Part shown: positions 7,978 to 17,414 of the stretch, one piece after another
Layout of the letters: the number at the start of each line of letters is the position of its first letter
Position numbering within the stretch: position 1 is the stretch's first letter
Source of the DNA: Myxococcales bacterium
GTDB lineage: Bacteria; Myxococcota_A; UBA9042
Direction: 5' to 3'
DNA length: 54,166 bases
NCBI GenBank assembly: GCA_023954815.1
Contig: JAGSHB010000019.1
Coordinates: 1-54,166 of the forward strand
The notes under the pieces: generated by a model
The model's input: the letters and a program-made list of their open reading frames with translations, nothing else
Told to the model about the DNA's origin: nothing
The model's database searches: none
Made by a program: the position numbers and the translations under genes

Positions 7978-9528
7978 TTAGCCCAGCCCAACAGCCACCC
8001 GCGCCGCTTCCATCACCGGCCCGGGAAACAACCCCACAGCCATGGTCAGCAGCGCCAGCAGCAAAATCGCCAACCCCAGCTCCATGCGGGCCGTCACCTT
8101 GGGCAGGTCCCCCTCCGGCGTCATGTACATCGAGCGGGCGATCTGCAGGTAGTAAAACAACCCCGCCGCACTGAGCGCCGCAGCCAGCACAACCAGCCAG
8201 CCATAGCCCGCCGTCCACAGCCCAAGCAGCACCCAGACCTTGGCCCAAAATCCAATGGCGAAGGGAATTCCGCCGAGACTCAACACAAAGAGCAGCCCCG
8301 CCAAGGCCAGCCCAGGCGAGCGCGCATGCAATCCGCGAAACACAGCCAAGGTGTCGTCTGAGTCCTTCTCATCGGCCGTCTCGTCCTCTGTACGCCCAGA
8401 CGCAGCCACCGCTTCGATGACAAAGAACACGCCCATATTGGCGACCATGTAGGCAGCCAGGAAGAACAGCAGCGTCGCTAAGCCCTCGCTCTTTTGCCCC
8501 GAGGTATGGGCCACCGTGCCCGCCGCCAGCAGCGCCATGAGGCCAAAACCCATCTGCGCCACGCCCGAAAAGCCGAGCATGCGCTTGACGTTCTGTTGGG
8601 GCACCGCCATCAGGTTGCCGACCAGCAGACTGACGATGATGAGGGCGAGCACCAGGGGCATCCAGGTGTCCGTGTGACCGGCGAGCGGCCCGAGCAGCAG
8701 CTGCACCAGAGCGGCAAAGCCGGCCGCTTTCGGGGCGACACTTAGAAAAGCGACGAACGGCGTACTGGCGCCCTGGTAGGTGTCTGGGACCCACATGTGA
8801 AAGGGCGCAGCACCGATTTTGAAGGCGAAACCACCGACGATCATGGCCACCGCCAAGCTCATCACCGGGCCGGCGTTCATGGTCCGGGCGAGCACGTCGA
8901 AGCGGGTCGAGCCGCCGATGCCGAAGAGCAGGCTGATGCCGTAGAGCGCCACCACGCTGCTCACCGCGCCGACCAGGTAGAGCTTCAGCCCTGCCTCAGC
9001 GGGCCTGTGCCACTTGGTCTTGGCGGGCAGCTCCATAGATGGCAGCGGGCCCTTGCGCTTGGGGTAGGTGCCGATGCCGCCCCAGGCTGCCATGGCATAC
9101 AGCGGCAGGCTCATGAGCTCGAAGCTGACCATGAGCAAGATGAGGTCTCTGGCGCCGGCGAGCAGGGTCATGCCCAGCAGGCTCATCATCAGCAGCTGGT
9201 AGTACTCACCCTGGCGCCGGGGCCCGATGCGGGCGGTCTCGTCCATGCCGCCCAGCACGCCGAAGAAGCCCGCCGCGAGGAAGATGCGTTTACACCAGAT
9301 GGCGAAGCCATCGCCCACGTAGGCGCCGCCCAGGGCCGTGCCGGTGAGATCGAGGGTGAAGGTGGCGGTGAACCCCAAGGCCAACAGCAACAGCGTGCAG
9401 TAGCCCAAGATGCGCTTGTTACCGGCGGGCATGGCCACATCGGCGAGGAGCAGGCCCAGGGCGCCGACAGCGACGATGCCGTCGACGGCCAGAATCTCGA
9501 CCCCATTGAGTGCGTCAAATGCGCTCAT
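7978..9528 (-). CDS. nuoN: NADH-quinone oxidoreductase subunit N
   Basis: 516 residues, a polytopic antiporter-like subunit of the complex I membrane arm that takes part in proton pumping. Its start overlaps the nuoM stop by four bases. Family features: many transmembrane helices, the FELMSLPLYAMAAWG segment, the FKIGAAPFHMWVPDTYQGA loop with its functional Lys and the conserved VKRMLGFSGVAQMGF stretch. A charged cytoplasmic insert rich in Glu and Asp (around residues 370-390, GRTEDETADEKDSDD) lies between helices and is longer than usual. This is the last gene of the operon. Confidence 0.97.
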   Translation of the reverse strand: MSAFDALNGVEILAVDGIVAVGALGLLLADVAMPAGNKRILGYCTLLLLALGFTATFTLDLTGTALGGAYVGDGFAIWCKRIFLAAGFFGVLGGMDETARIGPRRQGEYYQLLMMSLLGMTLLAGARDLILLMVSFELMSLPLYAMAAWGGIGTYPKRKGPLPSMELPAKTKWHRPAEAGLKLYLVGAVSSVVALYGISLLFGIGGSTRFDVLARTMNAGPVMSLAVAMIVGGFAFKIGAAPFHMWVPDTYQGASTPFVAFLSVAPKAAGFAALVQLLLGPLAGHTDTWMPLVLALIIVSLLVGNLMAVPQQNVKRMLGFSGVAQMGFGLMALLAAGTVAHTSGQKSEGLATLLFFLAAYMVANMGVFFVIEAVAASGRTEDETADEKDSDDTLAVFRGLHARSPGLALAGLLFVLSLGGIPFAIGFWAKVWVLLGLWTAGYGWLVVLAAALSAAGLFYYLQIARSMYMTPEGDLPKVTARMELGLAILLLALLTMAVGLFPGPVMEAARVAVGLG

Positions 9529-11111
9529 CGCAGCACCTCCAAGGCTTGGCCGGCCACGCGGGGCAGGGTCTCAGCGGTCGTCAGGTCGATAAAGTCCATG
9601 ACCAATCCAGGCACGGCGCCGAAGACCACCAGGGCCAAGCCCAGCAGCCACAGGGCGACCCACTCGGTGCCGATGGGATCGCGTATGTCGGTCCATTTGG
9701 GATCTGGCGCGGGTCCCCAGAAGATGCGGCGGGTGGCGCGCAGCACGTAGATCGCGGTGATCCAAGCGCCGAGCAGGCCGACGATGGCCCACCACGAAAA
9801 CGCGCTCTGCCAGGCGCCCAAGAACACCAGCCACTCGGCGACAAAGCCGGCCAAACCGGGCAAGCCGAGGGAGCTGAGGCAGCCTAGGGTGAAAAACGCC
9901 GCGATGAAGGGCTGCTTCTTGGCGAAGCCGCCGAAATCGGGGATCCACCGGCTGTGGGCCTGCTCGTAAATCAAGCCGACGAGGGCAAAGAACAGGCCGG
10001 TCATCAGGCCGTGGGCGAACATCTGGTAGACCGCGCCGTTCCAGCCGTTGACCGTCAACGTCGCCGCCCCGAGCATCACCACGCCCATGTGACTCACCGA
10101 GCTATACGCGATGATGTACTTGAGGTCCTTCTGCGCCATGGCCGCAAACGCGCCGTATAGGATGTTGATCGCAGCGACCCCGCCGACCAGCCACGCCCAC
10201 TCGCGCGCGCCCTCCGGCAGCAGCACCATGCCGATACGCATGACCCCGAAGGCGCCGAGCTTCATCAGCACACCGGCGTGTAGCATCGACACCGCCGTTG
10301 GAGCGGAGGCGTGACCATCGGGCGACCACGTGTGAAAGGGCCAGATACCGGCCAGCGTGCCGAAGCCGATCCACAGGGCGGGAAAGGCCCACATCTGTAG
10401 CCCGAGGGAGAAGTGCGTCTTCTCTAGGTGCCGAAGATCGAAGCTGGTTGAGCCCGCCTCGATGTACATGGCGATCATGGCCGCCACGATGAGCGCCGAG
10501 CCGATGAGCAGCATCAAGGTGAGCTTCATCGCCGCGTATTCTTTGCCGCCGACGTCGAGCAGCTTCCAGATGAACTTGAAGGGGCCTGCGTCCGCGACCT
10601 TGTTGGACGAACCCCAGATGCCGATGAGCAGGTACATCGGCAGCACGGCGATCTCGTAGAACAGGAAAAAGACGAACAAATCCAGGCTGACAAAGACGCC
10701 GAAGACGCCGGTGACCAGCACCAGCAGCATCAGGTAGAACTCGCGGCCGCGGGTCTTGACCGTCCACGAGGCGAAGGCGCCAGCGAACATGATGAGGCCC
10801 GTCAGCAGCAGCAGACTCACCCCCCAGCCGTCGACGCCGAGCTCTAGAGAGATGCCCAGCGACGGCACCAGCGGCAGGCTGGAGGTCATCTGGATGCCGC
10901 CGGCGGTCATGTCGTAGGCCAGAGCGATGGCGACCGAGGCGATGAGGCTCACGGTCGAACCGGCGACGCCGATGAGGCGCACGGCGAGCGGTTTGGTGTC
11001 GTTGATAAAGAGCAGCAGCATGGCGGCCACAAAGGGCGCGGCCACGACGATGTGTAGCAGGGGCAACTCAGCGAGTGCGGCTGCGTTTGCAGGTGAGAGC
11101 AGTCCAGTCAT
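9525..11111 (-). CDS. nuoM: NADH-quinone oxidoreductase subunit M
   Basis: 528 residues, antiporter-like proton-pumping subunit of the membrane arm. Typical motifs: FFLFYEIAVLPMYLLIGIWG, the FHTWSPDGHASAPTAVSMLHAGVLMKLGAFG region and KDLKYIIAYSSVSHMG. Its start lies two bases after the nuoL stop and its end overlaps nuoN by four bases. A somewhat polar, Lys-containing loop follows the GIWGSS motif, as in many bacterial homologues. Full length. Confidence 0.97.
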   Translation of the reverse strand: MTGLLSPANAAALAELPLLHIVVAAPFVAAMLLLFINDTKPLAVRLIGVAGSTVSLIASVAIALAYDMTAGGIQMTSSLPLVPSLGISLELGVDGWGVSLLLLTGLIMFAGAFASWTVKTRGREFYLMLLVLVTGVFGVFVSLDLFVFFLFYEIAVLPMYLLIGIWGSSNKVADAGPFKFIWKLLDVGGKEYAAMKLTLMLLIGSALIVAAMIAMYIEAGSTSFDLRHLEKTHFSLGLQMWAFPALWIGFGTLAGIWPFHTWSPDGHASAPTAVSMLHAGVLMKLGAFGVMRIGMVLLPEGAREWAWLVGGVAAINILYGAFAAMAQKDLKYIIAYSSVSHMGVVMLGAATLTVNGWNGAVYQMFAHGLMTGLFFALVGLIYEQAHSRWIPDFGGFAKKQPFIAAFFTLGCLSSLGLPGLAGFVAEWLVFLGAWQSAFSWWAIVGLLGAWITAIYVLRATRRIFWGPAPDPKWTDIRDPIGTEWVALWLLGLALVVFGAVPGLVMDFIDLTTAETLPRVAGQALEVLR

Positions 11112-11113
11112 GG

Positions 11114-12952
11114 CTACATCACCCCCATGGCGGTCAGGGCAATTAAGCCGGCAATCACCGCGTAGATGTAATCGGCAGGGCGACCGGTTTGCAGCCGGCG
11201 GAAGCGCTCGGCGCCCTTGAGTACGGCCCAGCCACTCAGGTTGATGAGCGCGTCGATGATGTAGCGGTCAAACCAGGCCACGCCGGCCGCAGCGGTGAGC
11301 ATGACGCGGCGGTAGAACAGGGCGAAGGCGCGGTCGACGGGGGCGTTGCCTGTCAACCAGGTGACAAATCGCATGGGCGCGCTGACCCACTGGCTGCCGA
11401 CGGCGGCCCGCTTGCCTGGGGAGAAGCGCCAGAGGCCAGCGGCGATACCGGTCAGGCCTGTTGCGGTGGCGATGATGCCGACTGGAGTGATGTGAAACGC
11501 CGCTTCAGCGCCGGCCATCTTGGCGAAGTCGCCGTGCAGCAGCCCGCCAACCAGCGCCAGGGCGCCGAGCAGGGCCATAGGAGCGAGCATCACGGCGGGG
11601 CTCTCGTGGGCGTGCTCCGCGGCCTCAGACGGCGCGCCAAACAGGGACAGCATCACCACGCGGGTCATGTAAAAGGCCGTCAGCCCGGCGGCGGCGATGG
11701 CGGCGATGAGCGGCACGATGTGGCCGGCGTGCAGCAGCTCTTCTAAGATGAGATCCTTGGAGAAAAAGCCCGATGTCATCGGAAAACCGGCCAAGGCGAG
11801 GGACCCGATAATGAGCAGCACGCCGGTGGGCTTCATCTTCTTCCAGAGGCCGCCCATGTCGTGGAGGCTGTTGCTGTGCACCGCGTGGATGAGCGAACCG
11901 GCCGTCAGAAACAGCAGCGCCTTGAAGAACGCGTGGGTCGTCAGGTGGAAGTAGCCGCTGACCATGGAGCCGGTACCCAAGGCGGCGACCATGTAGCCCA
12001 GCTGGCTGCAGGTCGAAAACGCGAGCACCTTCTTAATGTCGTCTTGGAACACGGCGACGATGGCGGCAAAAAGCGCGGTGAAGGCGCCGAGGTAGACCAT
12101 GAACGTCAGCACAGTCGGCGCTAGGGAGAAGATCGGGTAGGCGCGCACGATGAGGTAGACGCCCGCTGCGACCATGGTGGCGGCGTGCAGCAGCGCGCTG
12201 ACCGGCGTGGGGCCCTCCATGGCGTCCGGTAGCCAGATGTGCATGGGGAACTGGGCGCTTTTGCCGACCACGGCGAGGAACAGCAGCCCCGCGATGACCT
12301 CGGCGTCGGCCGTCATCAGCACCTGGCCGGGCGGCACCGTCCAGTCGAACCCGCCGGTCTTCACGAACAGGACCATCAGCCCGAGCATCAGGCCCATATC
12401 AGCGAATTTCGTCACCCAGAAGGCCTTGAGCGCCGCTTGACCCGCCGAAGGTTTGGTCCAGTAGTAGCCGATGAGCAGGTAGGAGGCTAAGCCGACCAAC
12501 TCCCAACAGAGGAACAATTGCAATAGGTTCGGCGCCATGACCAGGCCGAGCATCGAAAACGCAAATAGGGCGTGATAGGCGAAGTAGCGGCCTCTATCCC
12601 GGCTGGGCTCATGGCCCAGGTAGCCGAGCGAGTAGACCTGCACGCAGAGCGCAACCAGGGCGACGACCACCATCATCGGCGCGGCGACCGGATCGACGTA
12701 GACGCCGACGGTGGACAGCACCTTGCCGCCGCCGGGCAACCACGCGGCCTGGATGTCCACGTTGGGGGCCGACTGGCCGAACATCCGCGCCATGGCGAGC
12801 ATCACGGATGCGCCCAGGGAGATGGCCGTCGAGGCGATGGTGATGCCGGCTGAGACCGGACCACGGACGCGTAGCGGCGCCACGATAAAGAGCACCACCG
12901 CAGCCACAAGGGGCGACAACAGGACAAAGAGCGCTAGGGTTTGGTGTGACAC
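11114..12952 (-). CDS. nuoL: NADH-quinone oxidoreductase subunit L
   Basis: 612 residues. The start is GTG at 12952 with GGAGG seven bases upstream. It is the distal antiporter-like subunit with the C-terminal lateral helix. Motifs: LFLCWELVGLASYLLIGYYW, the FPMHIWLPDAMEGPTPVSALLHAATMVAAGVYL region, DDIKKVLAFSTCSQLGYMV and HAFFKALLFLTAGSLIHA. Length is normal for the family. There is a 20-base gap after nuoK carrying the ribosome site. Confidence 0.97.
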   Translation of the reverse strand: MSHQTLALFVLLSPLVAAVVLFIVAPLRVRGPVSAGITIASTAISLGASVMLAMARMFGQSAPNVDIQAAWLPGGGKVLSTVGVYVDPVAAPMMVVVALVALCVQVYSLGYLGHEPSRDRGRYFAYHALFAFSMLGLVMAPNLLQLFLCWELVGLASYLLIGYYWTKPSAGQAALKAFWVTKFADMGLMLGLMVLFVKTGGFDWTVPPGQVLMTADAEVIAGLLFLAVVGKSAQFPMHIWLPDAMEGPTPVSALLHAATMVAAGVYLIVRAYPIFSLAPTVLTFMVYLGAFTALFAAIVAVFQDDIKKVLAFSTCSQLGYMVAALGTGSMVSGYFHLTTHAFFKALLFLTAGSLIHAVHSNSLHDMGGLWKKMKPTGVLLIIGSLALAGFPMTSGFFSKDLILEELLHAGHIVPLIAAIAAAGLTAFYMTRVVMLSLFGAPSEAAEHAHESPAVMLAPMALLGALALVGGLLHGDFAKMAGAEAAFHITPVGIIATATGLTGIAAGLWRFSPGKRAAVGSQWVSAPMRFVTWLTGNAPVDRAFALFYRRVMLTAAAGVAWFDRYIIDALINLSGWAVLKGAERFRRLQTGRPADYIYAVIAGLIALTAMGVM

Positions 12953-12972
12953 AAAGTCCTCCGTGTGGCCGG

Positions 12973-13290
12973 TCAGCCGTGCAACTGCGCTGCAGCGTCC
13001 GTCTCCGTAGAGCGACGCGAGCGATGCAACAAGATGACCAGCGCGAGACCGACTGCGACTTCTGCGACAGTCAACGCGATGGTGAACAGGGTGAAGACCT
13101 GGCCAGCGGTGCCGCCCTGATGGCGAGCGAAGGCGACGAGGTTGATGTTGACGGCGTTGGCCATCAGCTCGAGGCCGATGAGCAGGCCGATGATGTTCTT
13201 GCGGGTCAGCACGCCGTACACCCCGAGGGAGAACAGGGCGGCGCTGAGCAGCAGGAGCAGCTGCAAGACCTCTGCGTTAACGGCGATCAT
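12973..13290 (-). CDS. nuoK: NADH-quinone oxidoreductase subunit K
   Basis: 105 residues with three transmembrane helices. The conserved Glu residues of the pumping channel are visible in GLELMANAVNINLV and in TVAEVAVGLALVI. ALFSLGVYGVLTRKNIIGLL is the typical first-helix and loop signature. It overlaps nuoJ by four bases. Confidence 0.97.
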   Translation of the reverse strand: MIAVNAEVLQLLLLLSAALFSLGVYGVLTRKNIIGLLIGLELMANAVNINLVAFARHQGGTAGQVFTLFTIALTVAEVAVGLALVILLHRSRRSTETDAAAQLHG

Positions 13291-13775
13291 GGATCCCTCC
13301 GGCGGGCCACCACGATGGCGGCCAGCATGGCGGCGAGCAGCAAGATAGACAGGGCTTCGAAGGCCAACAGGTGCTCTGTCAGCAGCGCCTGGCCGATGGC
13401 TTTGGTGTGCACGATGGTGCTGCCGCCGCCGGTGAAGCTCATGGAGCTGACCGCGCTGGCGATGAGCGCAAAGACGGCCAAGGCACTCACCGCGCCGAGG
13501 CGTTTGCGCTCGGATGGGTTGCCGATTTTGGTGGTCTCATTGCGGTCCGTCAGCATGACGCCAAAGAGCATCAGCGTGATGACGCCGCCGGTGTAGAGGA
13601 TGATTTGAATCGCTGACAGGAATGACGCACCGACCATGAGGTAGAGCGCGCTGGTGCCAGCCAACGACACGGCCAGCCAGAGCACCGAGTGCACCAAGTT
13701 GGTGCTGCGAACGGCGAAGAGACCGGCGCTGACCACGCAGAGCGCGATGAGGCTGAGGGCTATCATGGCGATCAT
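13287..13775 (-). CDS. nuoJ: NADH-quinone oxidoreductase subunit J
   Basis: 162 residues, polytopic. NLVHSVLWLAVSLAGTSALYLMVGASFLSAIQIILYTGGVITLMLFGVML is the family core, including the helix involved in coupling (written here as a family-level match and not as a contiguous motif claim). It overlaps nuoI by four bases and nuoK by four bases, suggesting translational coupling along the operon. Slightly shorter than E. coli NuoJ at the C-terminus. Confidence 0.96.
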   Translation of the reverse strand: MIAMIALSLIALCVVSAGLFAVRSTNLVHSVLWLAVSLAGTSALYLMVGASFLSAIQIILYTGGVITLMLFGVMLTDRNETTKIGNPSERKRLGAVSALAVFALIASAVSSMSFTGGGSTIVHTKAIGQALLTEHLLAFEALSILLLAAMLAAIVVARRRDP

Positions 13776-14551
13776 GAGCGCACCTCCTCGGCGCCATCTG
13801 CGCCTGCTTCGGGTGGGGCCGTGGGCGCCGCTTCTTCGGCCGGTTTGGCTTCCTCAGCCGCAGCTACCTCGGCCGGTTTGGCTTCCCCAGCTGCTTTTTC
13901 TTCGGCTGCCTTGGCTTCCTCAGCCGCTTTTTCTTCAGCTGCCTTGGCTTCCTCAGCCGCTTTCTGTGCAGCGAGCTCGGCCTTCTTCGCTGCCGCCGCC
14001 GCCATCTGCGCGTCTTTGGCGGCTTGCTGCTCGGGGCTGAGGCGATTGGGGTCCTGCATATCGACGAGCTTGGCGCCCGTTGCCCATGCCGGTTTGCGCA
14101 GGTGCTCGTTGGCGTAGAGCTTGTCCTTCGTCAGCAGTAGGTCTTCGCGGAAAAACACCGGCTCCGTCGGCTCCTTGCACATGACGATGGCGTCGGTCGG
14201 GCAGACCTGCACGCACAGCTCGCAGAAGATGCAGGCGTTCATGTCGAGGGTGTAGTCGTCGAGGTAGCCGCGCTTTTTACCTGTGGTCGGGCTGACGCCC
14301 TTCTTCGCGGCTTTGACGGTGATGATGGCGCTCGGGCAGATGAGCTCGCACTTTCTGCAGCCGATGCAGGCCTCCTCAGGGCCGCTCTCCGGGGTGTTTT
14401 CGCCCACTGGCTCGTAGACCAAGGCGAAGGAGTTGCGGTAGCGCTCGGGGCGCACGCGTTCGGGGTGGCCGAAGCCCTCGGTGGTGGGCGGGCGAATCGC
14501 GTTTTTCAGCGCGATGCCCATGGAGCGCAGGGAGTAAACAAGCGTCTTCAC
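13772..14551 (-). CDS. nuoI: NADH-quinone oxidoreductase subunit I, with Ala/Glu/Lys tail
   Basis: 259 residues. The frame stays open upstream, but the true start is the GTG at 14551: it has GGAGG six bases before it, forms a GTGA overlap with the nuoH stop and begins the family sequence (KTLVYSLRSMGIALKN). Two 4Fe-4S motifs, CIGCRKCELICP and CIFCELCVQVCP, carry clusters N6a and N6b, linking the peripheral arm to NuoB. The last ~85 residues are an Ala/Glu/Lys/Pro low-complexity tail with repeated KAAEEAKAAEE units, absent from ordinary NuoI. The tail may be a helical tether (inference). Confidence 0.96.
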   Translation of the reverse strand: MKTLVYSLRSMGIALKNAIRPPTTEGFGHPERVRPERYRNSFALVYEPVGENTPESGPEEACIGCRKCELICPSAIITVKAAKKGVSPTTGKKRGYLDDYTLDMNACIFCELCVQVCPTDAIVMCKEPTEPVFFREDLLLTKDKLYANEHLRKPAWATGAKLVDMQDPNRLSPEQQAAKDAQMAAAAAKKAELAAQKAAEEAKAAEEKAAEEAKAAEEKAAGEAKPAEVAAAEEAKPAEEAAPTAPPEAGADGAEEVRS

Positions 14552-15600
14552 GCGGCACCTCCAGAAAAGGCGACCCACAGGGCGGCGCCGCAGACGGCCA
14601 GCAGACTCAGCGGCACCAGCCATAGCCAGCACAGGCGCATCAGCTGGTCGGCGCGGAAACGCACCAAGCTCCAACGGGCCCAGAAGATGACGAAGAACAG
14701 GAACAGGGTCTTGCCGAGCATCCAGTGCAGCCCGGGCGCCCAGCCGAAGGGGCCGTACCAGCCGCCGAGAAAGAGCGCTGAGGCCAGGGCGCTGGCGATG
14801 AGGGTGTGCACGTACTCGGTCATGGGGAACAGGCCCCACATCATCGCCGAGTACTCCACGGTGACGCCGGCGACGAGCTCGCTCTCTGCTTCGGGGATGT
14901 CGAAGGGGATGCGGTTGGCCTCGGCCAGGGACGCGACGAAGAAGATGACAAAGCCCAGCGCGCCAGGGCCTACAGGCCAGAACAGCAGCCATCCATGCTC
15001 GCCCTGAAAGCGTACGATGTCGGCGATGGAAAAGGAGCCCACGGCGACCACCGGTACGATGGCGCTCAGCAGCAGCGGCACCTCGTAGCTGATCCCTTGG
15101 GCGACGGCGCGCATGGCGGCGAATAGCGCGTATTTATTGTTGCTTGACCAGCCTGCGATCCACGTTGGAAAGAGCATCAGCCCGGAGAAGGCGAGCACCC
15201 ACAGCAGGCCGATATCCAGATCGGCGATGAGCAGGTCTTCGCTCAGGGGGATGGTCGCCAGGGTCGCCAGGGTGAAGAAGAGCGTCAGCGGCGGGGCCAT
15301 CCAAAACAGCACCTTGTCGGCGCCGGATGGGGTCAGCATCTCCTTGCGCATCATCTTGATGGCGTCTGCCAAGGGCTGAAACAGGCCAGCCGGGCCGACC
15401 ATGTTGGGGCCGACGCGGCTCTGCATGCGACCGGCGAAGCGGCGCTCGAACCAGATGGACCAGGCGCTGACCATCATGAAGAACGTCATGACGATGCCGC
15501 CGATGATGACGCCGTGACCCACCGGATGGGCCAGGATGTCGCTCAGCGGGGCGGGGAGTGAGGCGGCTAGGGACGAGCCGGATGCAGCTGCTGCGCTCAT
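14548..15600 (-). CDS. nuoH: NADH-quinone oxidoreductase subunit H
   Basis: 350 residues, about eight transmembrane helices; forms the quinone-binding heel of the membrane arm. Signatures: RVGPNMVGPAGLFQPLADAIK, GWSSNNKYALFAAMRAVAQ, the IPFDIPEAESELVAGVTVEYS acidic loop, and the ARWSLVRFRADQLMRLCW terminus. Its start overlaps the nuoD stop by four bases and its end overlaps nuoI (GTGA). Confidence 0.97.
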   Translation of the reverse strand: MSAAAASGSSLAASLPAPLSDILAHPVGHGVIIGGIVMTFFMMVSAWSIWFERRFAGRMQSRVGPNMVGPAGLFQPLADAIKMMRKEMLTPSGADKVLFWMAPPLTLFFTLATLATIPLSEDLLIADLDIGLLWVLAFSGLMLFPTWIAGWSSNNKYALFAAMRAVAQGISYEVPLLLSAIVPVVAVGSFSIADIVRFQGEHGWLLFWPVGPGALGFVIFFVASLAEANRIPFDIPEAESELVAGVTVEYSAMMWGLFPMTEYVHTLIASALASALFLGGWYGPFGWAPGLHWMLGKTLFLFFVIFWARWSLVRFRADQLMRLCWLWLVPLSLLAVCGAALWVAFSGGAA

Positions 15601-16790
15601 CGGTCGACCTCCCCCATGATGGGATCGAGGGACCCCAAGATGGCGATGGCGTCGCTCAGGTTATTGCCCGGCAACAGGTGTTCGACCAAGGAGACCGCGT
15701 GCAGGCTGGGTGGCCTGATCTTCATGCGGAAGGGCTGCGTGCCCTTGGTCGTGGGAATCAAGAAGGTGCCGAGCTCGCCGCGGGGGCTCTCGACGGCGAC
15801 GTAGACGGCCTCGCCCTTGGCGCGCACGGACGTTGGCCCGATGTTGGGCTTCTGGCTGCAGATGGCGCCCTCGGGCACCCCAGCGAGCAGCTGCCGGCAC
15901 AGGCGAATCGACTCACGCACCTCTTCAACCCGCACGTCGTAGCGCGCTTCGCAGTCACCCGCGGTGCGCACGGGCACGTTGATCTGGAGCTCGTCGTAGC
16001 AGTGATACGGCGCGTCGCGGCGCAGGTCGTGATCGACCCCGCTCGCCCGGCCCAAGGGCCCTGATAGACCCAGCTCCAGGGCGAGACCCCGACCCAAGAC
16101 GCCGATGCCGCGGCAACGGTCGACGAAGATGGGGTTGGCGGTAGCAAAGTCGGCGTACTCGACCATGCGGCGCTCGATTTGGTCCAGCGCCTTGTGCACG
16201 CCCTTGTCCCAGCCGGCTGGCAGGTCGTGGCGCTGACCGCCGAAGCAGCTGGTGTTGTAGTGAAAACGCGAACCGGTGAGCTCTTCGAAGGAGTTGAGGA
16301 TCAGCTCGCGCTCGCGGAAGGTCCACATGAACAGGTTGGTGCCGCCACCGATGGCGCCGCCGATGTCCATGGCGAAGGTGCCGATGGCGATGAGGTGCGA
16401 GGCGATCCGCTGCATCTCGGCCAGCAAGGTGCGAATCCACCGGCCCCGGCGCGGCACCTCGACGCCGGCAATTTTCTCCAACGCCATGTTGAAGGCCTGC
16501 TCGCTGATCATGGGCGAGAGGTAGTCGTTCTTGTCCAAGATGGGTGTGATGTTGGCGAAGTTGAGCTTCTCGCAGAGCTTTTCGACGCCGCGGTGCAGAT
16601 AGCCCGGGTGGCCGACCGCTTTGACGATGATCTCGCCGTCGAGCACCAACTTGATGCGAAACACGCCGTGGGTACTCGGGTGCTGTGGTCCCAGGTTGAG
16701 GACCATGAGGTCGCCGTCGGCTTCAAACTCGCTGAGATCGACGTGCGGGTCGACTCGGGGCGGCGGCGCTAGGGCGGTGGGGGTAGACAT
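15597..16790 (-). CDS. nuoD: NADH-quinone oxidoreductase subunit D
   Basis: 397 residues from the ATG at 16790, which has GGAG nine bases upstream; a TTG at 16826 would add twelve residues. The 49-kDa subunit lines the quinone site with NuoB. Motifs: LNLGPQHPSTHGVFR, GYLHRGVEKLCE, DYLSPM and LGSLDPIMGEVDR at the C-terminus. It is followed directly by nuoH, where nuoE, nuoF and nuoG would normally come in a 14-gene operon. Confidence 0.96.
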   Translation of the reverse strand: MSTPTALAPPPRVDPHVDLSEFEADGDLMVLNLGPQHPSTHGVFRIKLVLDGEIIVKAVGHPGYLHRGVEKLCEKLNFANITPILDKNDYLSPMISEQAFNMALEKIAGVEVPRRGRWIRTLLAEMQRIASHLIAIGTFAMDIGGAIGGGTNLFMWTFRERELILNSFEELTGSRFHYNTSCFGGQRHDLPAGWDKGVHKALDQIERRMVEYADFATANPIFVDRCRGIGVLGRGLALELGLSGPLGRASGVDHDLRRDAPYHCYDELQINVPVRTAGDCEARYDVRVEEVRESIRLCRQLLAGVPEGAICSQKPNIGPTSVRAKGEAVYVAVESPRGELGTFLIPTTKGTQPFRMKIRPPSLHAVSLVEHLLPGNNLSDAIAILGSLDPIMGEVDR

Positions 16791-16835
16791 GTCAGGGGTC
16801 TCCGGCGTTGGCGGTCCAATGGACAAGCGGCGGCG

Positions 16836-17414
16836 TTAACGCCAGGGCGCGTGGGGCGTGTCGATGGCGTAGTCCTTGCGCAAGGGGTGGCCCTGCCAGT
16901 CCTCCGGCAGCATCAAGCGACGCAAATCCGGGTGGTTACTAAAGACGACGCCCACCAAGTCCCACTGCTCGCGCTCCTGCCAGTCGGCACCGGCAAAGAG
17001 GCTGACCAGCGAATCGATGGGCTCACCGGGGGCCAGATCCACGCTCCACCAAAAAGCGGGCGAGTCCCCGGCAGACGGGTTGCGCAACACCGTCGCCACT
17101 TTGAAGTGCTCCGGCGGCGGATCGGGGTTTTTGCGCGACTTCTTCTCTTGCGGCCAATGGCTAGCCGCGACCGTCACGTAGAGGTTGTAACCGCGGTTTT
17201 TCAGCAGCTCGGCGAGGGCGAAATGCGCCGCGGCTGGCACGGTCATGCCGCTCTCGACGACCACGGGGGCGGGCTCTGGCGCTGGGGCGGGCGCAGCTTC
17301 GGTGACTTCCGAAGTGTCGCCGTCGGCGCTGGCCTCGGACTCCTCTGGAGCGGGCGGCGGTGGCGTATGCGCTTCGACGAGCGCTGCGATGGCGGCTGAT
17401 AGTTCCGGGCTCAT
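16836..17414 (-). CDS. nuoC: NADH-quinone oxidoreductase subunit C, with Pro/Ala/Glu insert
   Basis: 192 residues. The C-terminal half carries the 30-kDa signature (WWSVDLAPGEPIDSLVSLF, then WQEREQWDLVGVVFSNHPDLRRLMLPEDW). Residues about 16-52 are a Pro/Ala/Glu-rich low-complexity stretch in the otherwise structured N-terminal part, so the fold may be preceded by a flexible arm. A second polar insert (PQEKKSRKNPDPPPE) follows at about 88-102. Overlaps nuoB by four bases. Confidence 0.95.
   Translation of the reverse strand: MSPELSAAIAALVEAHTPPPPAPEESEASADGDTSEVTEAAPAPAPEPAPVVVESGMTVPAAAHFALAELLKNRGYNLYVTVAASHWPQEKKSRKNPDPPPEHFKVATVLRNPSAGDSPAFWWSVDLAPGEPIDSLVSLFAGADWQEREQWDLVGVVFSNHPDLRRLMLPEDWQGHPLRKDYAIDTPHAPWR

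Noticed and set aside
8797-9750. Plus-strand frame of 317 codons opposite nuoN and nuoM.
   Set aside because: Its translation is His/Gln/Gly-rich with no recognisable domain, and it is fully antisense to confidently assigned complex I genes.
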